From Dendrolimus kikuchii (lineage: Eukaryota > Arthropoda > Insecta > Lepidoptera > Lasiocampidae): a stretch of DNA of 64,000 nt. The position numbers and the translations under genes are program-made. Numbering within the stretch: the first letter of the stretch is position 1; each line of letters starts with the position of its first letter. Below the pieces are notes generated by a model, which was not told the DNA's origin, did not search any database, and saw only the letters and a list, made by a program, of their open reading frames with translations. Location: the NCBI GenBank assembly GCA_019925095.2, contig CM034401.1, positions 19,562,338 through 19,626,337 on the forward strand, in the 5' to 3' direction. Below are positions 1 through 10,000 of this stretch, piece after piece.

Positions 1-80
1 AGTGCCCTTAGAGGCCGACAATGCATTGGTAATGCCTCTTGTTACACTTTCTATAAGGCGGGTCGTCTGTCTGCTTAATG
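1..80 (+). repeat. SINE-B-like tail fragment
   Basis: The stretch ending in GGCGGGTCGTCTGTCTGC resembles the end of the SINE-B copies at 16600 and 22370, where CCCGTCTGCCTGTCTGCTG follows a TTTCCATCA block. It is cut by the window edge and diverged, so the assignment is weak. Confidence 0.35.
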
Positions 81-487
81 CATAAAAAACTGTGGTAGAA
101 CTTATAAATTGTTTTAATTGCATTAATAAATGGGAATATCGCGATAATAACTCTCGCATTCTCTGCAGCCATGTTTGCGATATAGCGGATGAGCTGTAAA
201 AGTTACGAGAAAGCCAATAGGAGGATTCAATTGGGCTGGGCAGCATTCGGTAAACTTCGTTAAGTCTTTTCGTCGCCCATCCCGCATGCCTGAAGATGAA
301 AGTCTTCGAGCAGTGCATCCTTCCCTTCCTGACTTACGGGGCTGAGACATGGATACTCACGGCAGGACTGATCCACAAATTCCAAGTCCTGCAACGGGCT
401 ATGGAGCGAGCTATGTTGGCTGTTACTCTTATGGATAGAATTAGAAACGAGGATGATAGAATGAACTAATGAAAACTCTTTGTAGTT

Positions 488-580
488 TACCATAACTTAT
501 AAGTTATGGTAGTTATGGTAGAAATGTATTCATATTATATTTCTAGGTATACCTAGAGATATAATATGAATACATTTCTA
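488..580. repeat. Two adjacent palindromes (24 bp and 62 bp)
   Basis: 488-511 is a perfect 24-bp palindrome built on CATAACTTATAAGTTATG. 519-580 is a 62-bp palindrome centred between 549 and 550, around AGGTATACCT, with a single mismatched pair. They lie inside the sequence that interrupts the RTE copy and have no obvious coding content. Confidence 0.85.
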
Positions 581-771
581 TTAGAACAATAGGCAGTCTT
601 ATCGCTGGCAAGGCAAACCGGTATCCAAGGAGACATTAAAAGAAAAATTAAATAATATGTGGTGGTTTAACTAAATTAAAACAAATTCAATCGTAATTAA
701 ATATAATTAAACAAATTAATAATAATAAACTACTATAGATATACATAACTAATTAGATTATAATAATATAC

Positions 772-1006
772 ATTACATATACCTACATGCGAACAATAAT
801 ATAATTCTATTTACGGCAACAAACTTTATTTCATGGACAAATAAATAATGGTCAGTGATCAAGTGTTTGAATGTAGAAATGGATGTAGCTTGTCTGATTT
901 TCAAGGGGAGGGAGTTCCGCAGGCGAACAGCCTGTACGGCAAAAGAATTTCCTACTGTGGCGCCTTTAGTGCCAACATAGAAACAAGCACGTATGCTCGA
1001 AACCAA
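772..1006 (-). mobile_element. CR1/jockey-like LINE 3' coding tail
   Basis: The minus-strand frame contains AVRLRNSLPLKIRQATS followed by STFKHLI, the W/RNSLP...S...FK pattern typical of the last residues of CR1/jockey-type reverse transcriptases. No upstream reverse-transcriptase core is present, so this is a short 5'-truncated tail. It sits within the insertion that splits the RTE copy. Confidence 0.6.
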
Positions 1007-2125
1007 TATTAATCTGTGGCAAGCAGAAACAGCGCGCCGTTTCGTGACCCCGCGTGCCTCTCAACGTTCGCGCCAATCCTCTTGGCGCGTAAACGACATT
1101 TCAACGGGAATCGAAGTTCAGTTCGGGATAATTCGACTGACAGTCTGATTCACGCCTTCAATATGGGCGCACGACATTCGTGCTCGCGTACAGGATTCAG
1201 TTCTCGCGCTTGCTGCTTGCCTTCACCAAAAATCCTTCTGAACTTATTATAAAACATGAGTGTGTGTAATTAAAAATGTACGACGTAAGTTCTCTTTCAT
1301 TGACCCGTACACCGCTCAACGGCCGCAACCAACCGTCATCCATCATCACATATCCCTTACTTCAAAGGACGACGTTTGTTTAGGTATCGTTAGCAGAAGA
1401 TTTTCATTTGAGCGCAAATTACAGGAATGAGATTGAGAGGAAACTAAAAAGTTCCTTTAAATATGGGGGAGTACAGGGATTCAAAAGGATATTGTGCATA
1501 AGTAAGAGTTAGTGAACACTCCGGCGAAGGCGAATAGGCAACCATTTAAGCTTATTACGAAATTCGGAGATATGGTCTTATTTACGAAGATAATCTTAAG
1601 AAAACCAAGGTAACCGACATAGTTCGCAGAATTAGCAAGTTGAAATGGCAGGGAGCCGATCAATTATGTCGGAAATTTAAATTAAATTCAAAAGTTTTTA
1701 TTCACAATAAGTTCCACTTGAGAACACTTTTTGAAGGTCATACATATAAATTAAATTTTACTTCCTAGTCCATGTACACCGCTTCGCAACGTGTTATTGC
1801 TGTTAAGGAGAAGAAGCTTCAAGAAACTCCCCAGCAACACGTCTAGCTGATTTTTTTTTTCTTATTTATGTAGTTCAAACTTTTTTTTAAATAAATCGTA
1901 TACAGAAATATGTTACAGGACCGTGCTGCAGGGTCGATGGCCGATGGAGCAGACGAGTCCTGGAGTGGAGACCGCGTCCTGGTAAACTCGCGCAGGGTTG
2001 CCGATAGGGGCTGAATGAGGAAGACAGAAGACCGGGATGAGTGGCGCCGACTTGGGGAGAACTACGTTCAGCAGTAGACTGTGATTAGCTGACGACGACA
2101 CTAATAAATAAATATCTTTACTTCT

Positions 2126-2531
2126 ATACATTACTAATATTATAAATACGTAAAATTTGTGAGTTTGGATGTTCGGGGTAATCTCCGGTACTACAGATCC
2201 GATTTTGACAATTATTTCACCAGTACAAAGCTATATTATTACCTAATGACATAGGCTATATGTGATTGCGATTAATAAATCGAAAAAGCAGAATTGTTTT
2301 AGGCCCAGGAAAGTGGTTTGGAAACGCCTGTCAAATATGTTACAGCAATAACGTTCTACGCAACAATTGCGCATATCCTCGTACAAGACACTGCGAATAT
2401 TTTCTGCTTATAAGAATTAATTATAGTTTACAAAGCTTAATTAAATCTTGATATGCGTGCTTGCGTGCGTGTGTGTGTGTGCATGTGTATTTGTTAATGG
2501 CGCCCAGCAAAGTGGGCACGGGTCAGCTTGT
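2126..2531 (+). mobile_element. Helitron-like non-autonomous element
   Basis: The 5' part has the ACTAATATTATAAA start and a diverged block, TCACCAGTACAAAGC..ATGACATAGGCTATAT, that I know from lepidopteran Helitron-like repeats. The 3' end has a perfect GCCCA/TGGGC hairpin (2502-2517) followed by ACGGGTCAGCTTGT. This matches the Helitron rule of a short hairpin about 10 nt before a terminal CTAG-type end, here CTTG. There is a GT microsatellite at 2466-2480 and no coding capacity. Confidence 0.6.
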
Positions 2532-2882
2532 AATTATACAAAACCCTCTCTCGCTTTCCTTTCCTCACTCTTCACATCTCCCCTTCTCTATTCCTCTCAG
2601 AACTCAGCTACCTAATAATTATACAACACCTACCTAGAACTACGCACGCCTCTATGCGAGATAATCAATATTGTAAGCCTCCTTGACGTGCTCTGCCTAA
2701 TCTCTGTAGAAGGGATAGGCCAGAGAAAGTACCGAAAAAAATACTGCAACAGTTTTGAATGTATCAGAAACACGTACTTTTTGGATTTGAAAGTTTTCAA
2801 ATATGAAAATAAAATTCTCAGTGAATTATGCAAGTACCTTGTGGAAGATCTTACTTGATTGGCCTTTCCAAATTATTTAAGA

Positions 2883-2987
2883 CTTACTTACTTCGTTGGC
2901 TCAGCGACCCAAAGTGGGTCTTGGCCTCTGAAACGAGAACATGCCACTTTTCTCGGCCAGTAATTGGCAAGAAACCGCACAGGACCG
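2883..2987 (-). mobile_element. RTE-like LINE 3' tail with 13-bp target duplication
   Basis: On the minus strand the fragment ends with an (AAGT)n tail and codes for RDREKW-like residues (REKWHVLVSEAKTHFGSLS), a common RTE terminus. It is flanked by the 13-bp direct repeat AAATTATTTAAGA at 2870-2882 and 2988-3000. This is a severely 5'-truncated but clearly retroposed copy. Confidence 0.75.
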
Positions 2988-3543
2988 AAATTATTTAAGA
3001 TCAGTATAGTATATTTTTTGCCTTTATTATATTTTTCGAGGTATGTAGCCCTTCATGGTCCTTATGCCCCGGGATAATAATAACAGTAGTGTTTGACTTT
3101 TGATGGCATTCGGCCAACTAAACCAACTCGGCGCTCTATAGCATCGTCATAATGCTCTAATACCAGGGTTTCGGGATTCGATGATACTTCCAATGATCCT
3201 GACAGCTTCTCTGCAAACCCGTTCACCACCCAGTCGTACTACAAATTTCGTAAACGAATCCTCGGTGTTCTAGATATCTTGGATCAGCTCCAGAGTTGTC
3301 CGTTGTATTTATCCATAATAAAAACGTGACTTGCTTAGCTTTGTGACTAGACTTGAGAACAGCGTAAACAAATAACTGGCAAGGCTACTTTTTATCCAGG
3401 AAAAATATACGGTTCCCGTGTGATAACTACTGATAACAGCAAGTGTAACCGCTAGCAAAAGCTAGTCATTCATAGTTTCATTAATTATTATTATAGTTGC
3501 CTACAATTATTCGAAACTATTTTAATATTAAGGGTAACAAAAC

Positions 3544-4006
3544 CAGTGGCGTAAATAGGGCGGTGCCACCGGAGCCCGGACACAGGGCGTAGACTCTGGG
3601 GGGCGCAAGAATGGCCAGACCAGGCAGGACTAGTATTTTTTCGGTTTGCTCCTGATAAGTTCCCGCTGCGCCCCTAGTGCTCGATTCCAACACATACGTA
3701 TCAACATGCCAGTATCATCAAAAACGTCTGTTAAATTAGACAAAACATCGCGCTCATTTTTTTTGGCAGCGCACGAGCGTATTTGTCTTCTAGTTCTTTA
3801 AAAAAATAGATTTTTCTTCCAAAATATTAAATAATTGGTCCACCAACACCAAGGTCCTTGTGCGTTATTTTATCACCCTGAATGAAATAAAGTAGGCCTA
3901 TACATAGCATTGCTCTAGCTAGAGTAGGTACCTATAATATCTAAAAAAACAAGGGCGCAGTTATAGAAGCTCGCATAGGGCGCATAAAAGGCTATCTACG
4001 GCACTG
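3544..4006. mobile_element. hAT-type MITE with perfect 8-bp TSD
   Basis: The ends are CAGTGGCGTAAATAG (left) and, read from the other strand, CAGTGCCGTAGATAG (right), an imperfect terminal inverted repeat. The flanks carry a perfect 8-bp duplication, AACAAAAC (3536-3543 and 4007-4014), as expected for hAT-like transposases. At 463 bp with no transposase ORF, it is non-autonomous. Confidence 0.8.
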
Positions 4007-4768
4007 AACAAAACCATTGTTGACCAATGTAACATAACTACGATAGAATGCTCTAGCAACGTTTAAAGCACTAACTACTATGGATATGGTTTAAAGATAT
4101 CTGATAAAAAATATACACGTATACGAATAAATTAATTATAAATACAAAACAGAGTCTAAAATATTGTTTATCAGGTTTATCTAGTTTTTGAGATTACCAA
4201 CTAACATCATTAAGTTAAACATTTTACTCCTTATTGTTTTTATTATCAAAAATACAAATTCATGTTTTAGCTTTTCTAGGGAGTGAATTTTCAAAATTAT
4301 TTTTCGCTACTACGGAACCTTTTAAATGGAATTTGTCTGTGACGCATTTGGCTGGTTCGTTTCTCCTTTCGAACTTCTTTTCTATCTCACCAGATACTGT
4401 CAAGATCAAAGCTGATAGAACTATATAAAATAAAAATTAAAAACAAATTTCAAACAGATTTCACCTATACAAGATCCTACATTGCAGGCCTGCAGTGGGC
4501 GGGGCTTACAGGACTCAAGAGCGATCCTGCTCTCTGTTGCAGAACATTCACAGTCCTGCATAACACAGTGGATTGCAATGCCGTACCGTGAATAAGCCCC
4601 TTAAGAATAGGTGAGAATCGAATAAAGTTTAAAATGTAGTGTGATCTCGATCCAAGAGACATTCTGACTAAATCGAAGTTAAATTAATATTAATTGAAGT
4701 AAATATACGTTTAGACCGTTGTGTCTAGAATTACATTTTTTTTATTTAATTTTTCTTAGTGAAACAAA

Positions 4769-5070
4769 ACGTCGTGGTAGCGTAATGGCTAGCGCACGCG
4801 TCCCAGACTCAGAGGGCGCGGATTCGATCCTGGCCGGAACGCATGCACCTCTTAGTCAGTTTTCTGATCTAATGTGCATATTGTTACAATTACCATGTGC
4901 TAACAACGGTGAAGGAAAACATCGTGATGCAACCTGCACATCGAGATAACCGATGTGTCAAACCTGCCAAGCCGCCTTGGACAAGCGTGGCGGGTATACT
5001 GTCTGTTCCCCCTATAATGGGAGGCCCGAGCTCAGCAGTGGGACATTAATGGGCTGATATTATATTTATA
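4769..5070 (+). mobile_element. tRNA-derived SINE, family A
   Basis: It begins with a tRNA-like head: GTGGTAGCGTAATGGCTAGC is A-box-like and GGATTCGATCCTG is B-box-like. A body follows, ending in CAGCAGTGGGACATTAATGGGCTG and an ATTATT-type tail. A second copy at 58082-58373 is collinear throughout. The head is the expected RNA polymerase III promoter of a SINE; it is not a functional tRNA. Confidence 0.8.
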
Positions 5071-5089
5071 AACAAAACGCTCCAAATTA

Positions 5090-5345
5090 TAATGACTTTG
5101 ACGTTTTAATTTAGCGGGAACTGAAAGGGGAAATTGTGCTGTGCAGATTTATTTTATAAAAATGTGTAAAATTACTTGAAAATAAACAATAGTTGTAGGA
5201 TATTGATAGTTTTTATGTAGTACTTATGTGTTTTTGTGAGAAATGTGAACTGTATAGTCAAATATGGATTTTCGAGTTTTCGCAAGAACTCCGTTGAATG
5301 GCGTCAGTTGTAGCCTACAATTCAACTGCGCTACCATATAAAGAC
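5090..5345 (+). repeat. Dispersed repeat E, copy 1
   Basis: This block, with the landmarks TGTGCTGTGCAG, AAATGTGTAAAATTAC, GTTGTAGGATATTGATAG, GAAATGTGAACTGTATAGTC and AGAACTCCGTTGA, recurs at 59195-59520 (+) and 29945-30255 (-). No ORF or terminal repeat was identified, so its class is unknown. Confidence 0.75.
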
Positions 5346-5541
5346 GTTATTTACATATGCATCAGAATTGCCTGTAAGAAATAAGATTCCTTTGCCTGCC
5401 TCTGTGGTGAATTCTATTGTACTACTACTACTGCTATTGACCAATGACGTATTGAGTAGAGTTGCTAGGTATTGCAATGTGAAACTAAAGACTTCTTTAT
5501 TAATCTAAGTTGAAATCAGATGATTGATATTGTTATTATTT

Positions 5542-6000
5542 CGGGTAAGTGGTAAAACAAATCGCAACAAAATTTTAACTTGAAGTTTTACGGGCAGATT
5601 GTTAATGTCCAATTTGAAAACCTGCCCGTAAAACTTCAAGTTCATATTTTGTTGCGATTCGTTTTGCCACTTATCCGTTGAGATTCATTTTTCCACTTGT
5701 CCGTGGAAGTTTCACTTCTACTATGTGTCCCAGCACACATTTCGATTTTTCGCAGGTTTACTGCAAATTATGATTTGGTTAGGTTAGGTACATTTTAATG
5801 AATGCATTTTTTATTTAAACATATTTTATTTTATCAAACAAATAAACTGAATTCGATCCGGAATCAAAAAACGCATCCATAGTATACTCTAAAATGATGC
5901 CGCCTCTCACCACGTCTAGTCTAAATTTATGCCGCTCCTTCACGCGGCCGTAATGCTTTTTCGTGAGAGAAAAATCCTAAGACCCCCGTTTATATATAAG
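5542..6000 (+). mobile_element. Foldback element with 56-bp hairpin, copy 1
   Basis: 5542-5597 and 5622-5677 are inverted repeats of about 56 bp around a 24-nt loop. The right flank (TTTACTGCAAATTATGATTTGG.. to ..TTTTTCGTGA) is shared, in the same orientation, with the copy at 9330-9765. The loop and the block 5680-5755 appear reverse-complemented in that second copy. There is no coding capacity. Confidence 0.8.
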
Positions 6001-6409
6001 TTTCTCTTCAAAATTTTAATAGCACTAGGGCATAGTTAACTAAGTAAGTAGGAGGCATATTTAAAAAAGACCCATACTAATACGCTGTGAAAGAAAACCA
6101 ACAACAATAATATTATATAGAGTATACTTATACCATTAGCACAGTTACACTACACACACACACACACACACACATTATTCTTACACAAGATAGTTACAAA
6201 AACACTCTACAATACAATAAGTAAAGTAAAATAAGCATAGTTATAAATATTGTAAGCATACTTTAAATTTAAAGTACACGACAATACACACAAATAAAAA
6301 AATAATGTCACACTTTTGATAAATGAATATTTTTAAATCATTACTTACCGGAATTTCGATATTTGTCTTCAAATTATAAATAATATTATTTTAGTAGCTA
6401 CTATTTATA

Positions 6410-6640
6410 TTATACTAGCTGACCCGGAAAACTTCGTACCGACTCAGTGTCAATAAATAACAGATATCAGTTAAGTACTGTAGTGAATTTTATATCTATT
6501 AACGACTGTATACCAAATCTTTCATTCAATTCGTAATTCTCTGGATAGTAACTGACTGACAGACAGACAGATTTATTTCTTAATTTTTCTATTATAGTTG
6601 TGGGCAACATCGCTGGTTGCGCCACGAGTAATATTTACCT
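6410..6640 (+). repeat. Degenerate Helitron-like repeat
   Basis: ACTAGCTGACCCGGAAAAC at the left and a CTGACTGACAGACAGACAG motif at the right resemble lepidopteran interspersed repeats of the CAGCTAGT group, read from their 3' end. The interior is heavily diverged. Confidence 0.4.
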
Positions 6641-6965
6641 ATAGTTTGTATTTTTTAGTTTTCTTAGTGGTGTAATTGTTCGTTGCCCTAAATTTCTTTT
6701 ATAATGCAAATAACACTGAACACGAGTTTACAAACATTAGAATTTTTGGTAAACATATTATTAAAAAATTCGTAAATTGTAAGTTGGCCAGTATTACTGG
6801 CAACCCTAAACCTATTTTGCCGAAATGTCCACTGAGCGCAAGTGAATTATTTTGTTTTTATTTTCTTTTTCGTCGAGAAACCTTGAGAATATGGCGTAGA
6901 CTTTAATGTAATTTTTATGATCGTATTTACCCTATTCCCTAATTACACAAGGACTTAATTACAAG

Positions 6966-7007
6966 ATGTCTTCTAGTTCAGTGGAAGATATACCAGAACA
7001 AATTAAA
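6966..7007 (+). CDS. TBC1D15/17-like, coding exon 1
   Basis: ATG followed by 13 codons (SSSSVEDIPEQIK) up to a GTGAGT donor at 7008, phase 0. It is chosen as the start because exon 2 begins in phase 0 and this ATG is preceded by AT-rich untranslated sequence. It is short, so it is the least certain of the exons. Confidence 0.7.
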
Positions 7008-10000
7008 GTGAGTTTTTATTTGTATGATTTAATGTTTATATCCTTTGTTTTGTTGATATTAGAGTGACCTTTGGAGTAATTACTATTTAAAAACAGATTT
7101 ACGATAATGTGTACTGTTTTTTTTTAGTTTAGGAGTGTATTTCTATCATTGCGTCATTGTTTTTAGCATTGTTACGTTATTTACGTCTATCTTGTTTGGT
7201 TTTAAGTGATGTGAACATAGTCTGATAAATCATTACAAGACGAAGCTAGCAGTTTCTGTTGTAGTATGTTAGGTGTTTACGATTTTAATTTACTTAAAAT
7301 ACAATGGAAAAAGGATGTAAAATGAAATAAAATAACACAAATACGTTCTCACTTTCCTATAAGATTTGTATTGTCAAAACAGGCAGATGATCCATATATT
7401 GAGAAGTGGTTATTTGAAATATAATAGGGATCTATCAGTTATAATGAGTCAGTGTTGAAAAATGTGATAACACCTTTTATAAACAATCCAATTCTTATAG
7501 AGCAAAATATTCTCTATAATTTGTTCTTCTACATGAAATGAAAGTTTTATAAAACTCGTATATTGATGTTTGTGGGAGCTAAAGGAAATTATTGTGAAAA
7601 AACTTGCACATGATGTGTACAGTGCTCTATTGCAATAAATGTACAATGTCATTTTATGTAATTGATCAATTATTTAAGATTTTACATAGTTATATTATTG
7701 ATAATACTGTCATCAGCATCCTAGTGTTAAACTCATTTTACTTAATTGTCATGTGATACTTAGCCTGTGACTACAGTTAATTCATTAACACTTATTATTG
7801 TTATTAACAAACCACTTGAAACAAAGATTCTTAAAAAAATCTAATCCTGTTTGTGGCTAATGCTGTATGTGGTTGGGTGTGGGGAAAATCACCCTGCTGC
7901 TGTACACATTAATATGTACTAAATGTTTCTGGGTTTCTGTCTTATATTTGTCACTTGGTTGACATGGTTGGTATATGGTGACATGCTTACAGGGTAGAGA
8001 TTTGGTAATTTAGTTTCAAATTCAAATAATCTGCTGATAAAATTGTAAAAGAAAAATGTAAGTTCTTTAGCTTAGGGTAAGCATATTACACCTGTGTTAC
8101 ACACAACGAACATATACAGACAGTCCTGAATAGCCAGACCGGAGTAAAAGACAAAAAATGTCATTTACGAAGTTTAATATATCAGGAATCGAATCCAGGA
8201 CTCTAATACCATTAAATTTGGCACTAAAAATGGAAACCTTGGGAAAGACATTGGCGCTGTAGTGTTTTGTTGATTTGGTGCCCACATCACAATTTTACCA
8301 TCCTGTACCTCATCAATGTTGGAGAATTTATCCAAACTTTTCCTGATGCTTGGAAGCCATTATCTGGATGTGGTGCAGCTTCCTCCCACGGTTTTCTCAC
8401 AGTGCTACAATATGGGGCTCTTCAAAAAGGGCATAAACAGATATTTAAAATCTCTATGTGGTGGGCAAAATATCGGCTCCCTTAGTGTTGCAGATGTCCT
8501 TGTGGACCTATCTGCCATTTTGTCCACAAGCAAACATAAATAAACCTCATTTCAGGACCTCTTCACTCAAGATGGCGTGTTACTCAAAGCTTGCTTGGGG
8601 CGCCCAGTCACGGACCTAAATGCGATTGGCATGCTCTGCATTGTTCAAAATACCGATGGTACAAAATGTATCGAGTGGCGACCCAACGACTTGATCACAA
8701 TCGACTCTGACACTCAAGACCATGAATGGGCTGTAGTGAATACTATTGGTATGTAGGTATTACTTTCGTCATGGAAGGAGATAACTAAAGAATAAATATA
8801 TAAAAAATAATAAATTTATAGCAAATTGTTATTTCAAGTATTTGCATAAGTAATAAGTATTTGCAAAACAGAGACTTGAGTAACTAACTACAACTAAAAA
8901 CCAAACAATAAAATGACTATATTTTGATTGTTGTTTTTTATGATTAACTTGCCACGGACTTTAACATGTTGTAGAAAATATTTGTTTTGCTTTTTAGTTA
9001 CTCTTAGAGTCTGTTTCTTTATTAGATTTTTTTTCAATTTTCGTTTGTAACTTATGTAATATGGTATGCAATAACAATGGAAATATGAAACTGTCCTGAA
9101 TCTATACTGAATCCAATGCAAAAAGAATCTTCAAAATCAGTTCAGAAACAAAAAAGTTATGACTGAAATAACTACAAACAGTTCACATTTTCTGTCTAAT
9201 GTTAATGAATTTTCTGTTATGTTTTTCGCTATCCTAAGTGCTACAGCAATAAAATTTATATGGGACTATTTTGAAGCTGTACTGAATCTAACATAAAAAG
9301 AAACATCAAAATGCTTTACAAATAAAAAAATCGAAATGTGTGATGAGACACATAGTAGAAGTGAAACTTCAAGGGATAAGTGGATAAACGAATGGCAACA
9401 AAATTTTAACTTAAAGTTTTACAGACAGGTTTTCAAATTGGACAAGTACATTAACAATCTGCCCTTAAAACTTCAATTTAAAATGTTGTTGCGATTCATT
9501 TTACCACTTACCCGTTGCCATTTACTGCAAATTATGATTTGGTTAGGTTAGGTACATTTTAATGAATGCATTTTTTATTTAAATATATTTTATTTTATCA
9601 AACAAAAAAACTGAATTCTATCGGGAACCAAAAAACGCATCCATAGTCTACTCTAAAATTATGCCGCCTCTCACCACGTCTACTCTAAATTTATGCGGCA
9701 CTTCCACGCGGCTGTAACGCTTTTTCGTGACAGAATAATCCTAAGACCCCGTCTATATAGAAGAAACTGATTGAGAAACTCCTCCTTTTATGGCCAGTTC
9801 CTATGTTTTACTATTCAGTCACTTGTCCTACCGTCAGTTGAATTTAGATACTTGTAGGGAGCATATGTGAAATTTTAACCTGTAGTAAGCCAAATGAACG
9901 GTCGGCGAGATATAGGAACCAGGTCTTTTTAAACTTGGTTAAGTGCAAGCACAGTTGGTGTTACCAGTTATCCTTGTTGTTTCTTGATGCTCGATTACAG

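Larger units (their letters stand above)
285..2115 (+). mobile_element. RTE/BovB-like LINE copy broken into three pieces
   Basis: Three coding pieces of one reverse-transcriptase C-terminus lie in order on the plus strand. 288-455 reads KVFEQCILPFLTYGAETW and then a RAMLAV..LMDRIRNED motif. About 1597-1665 reads KTKVTDIVRRISKLKWQ. 1925-2115 reads like the VLEWRPR..GK tail with frameshifts. A less broken homologue at 58660-59045 (-) carries RIRNED, TKVTDIA, SKLKWQWAGH and VLEWRLR in a continuous run, which shows that these pieces belong together. The gaps at 456-1590 and 1670-1920 are therefore later insertions. The element is 5'-truncated and inactive. The RTE/BovB assignment comes from recalled family similarity. 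Confidence 0.7.

Noticed and set aside
4769..4850. A functional tRNA gene
   Set aside because: Box-like motifs are present but no cloverleaf, and the same head is followed by a shared SINE body in two copies.
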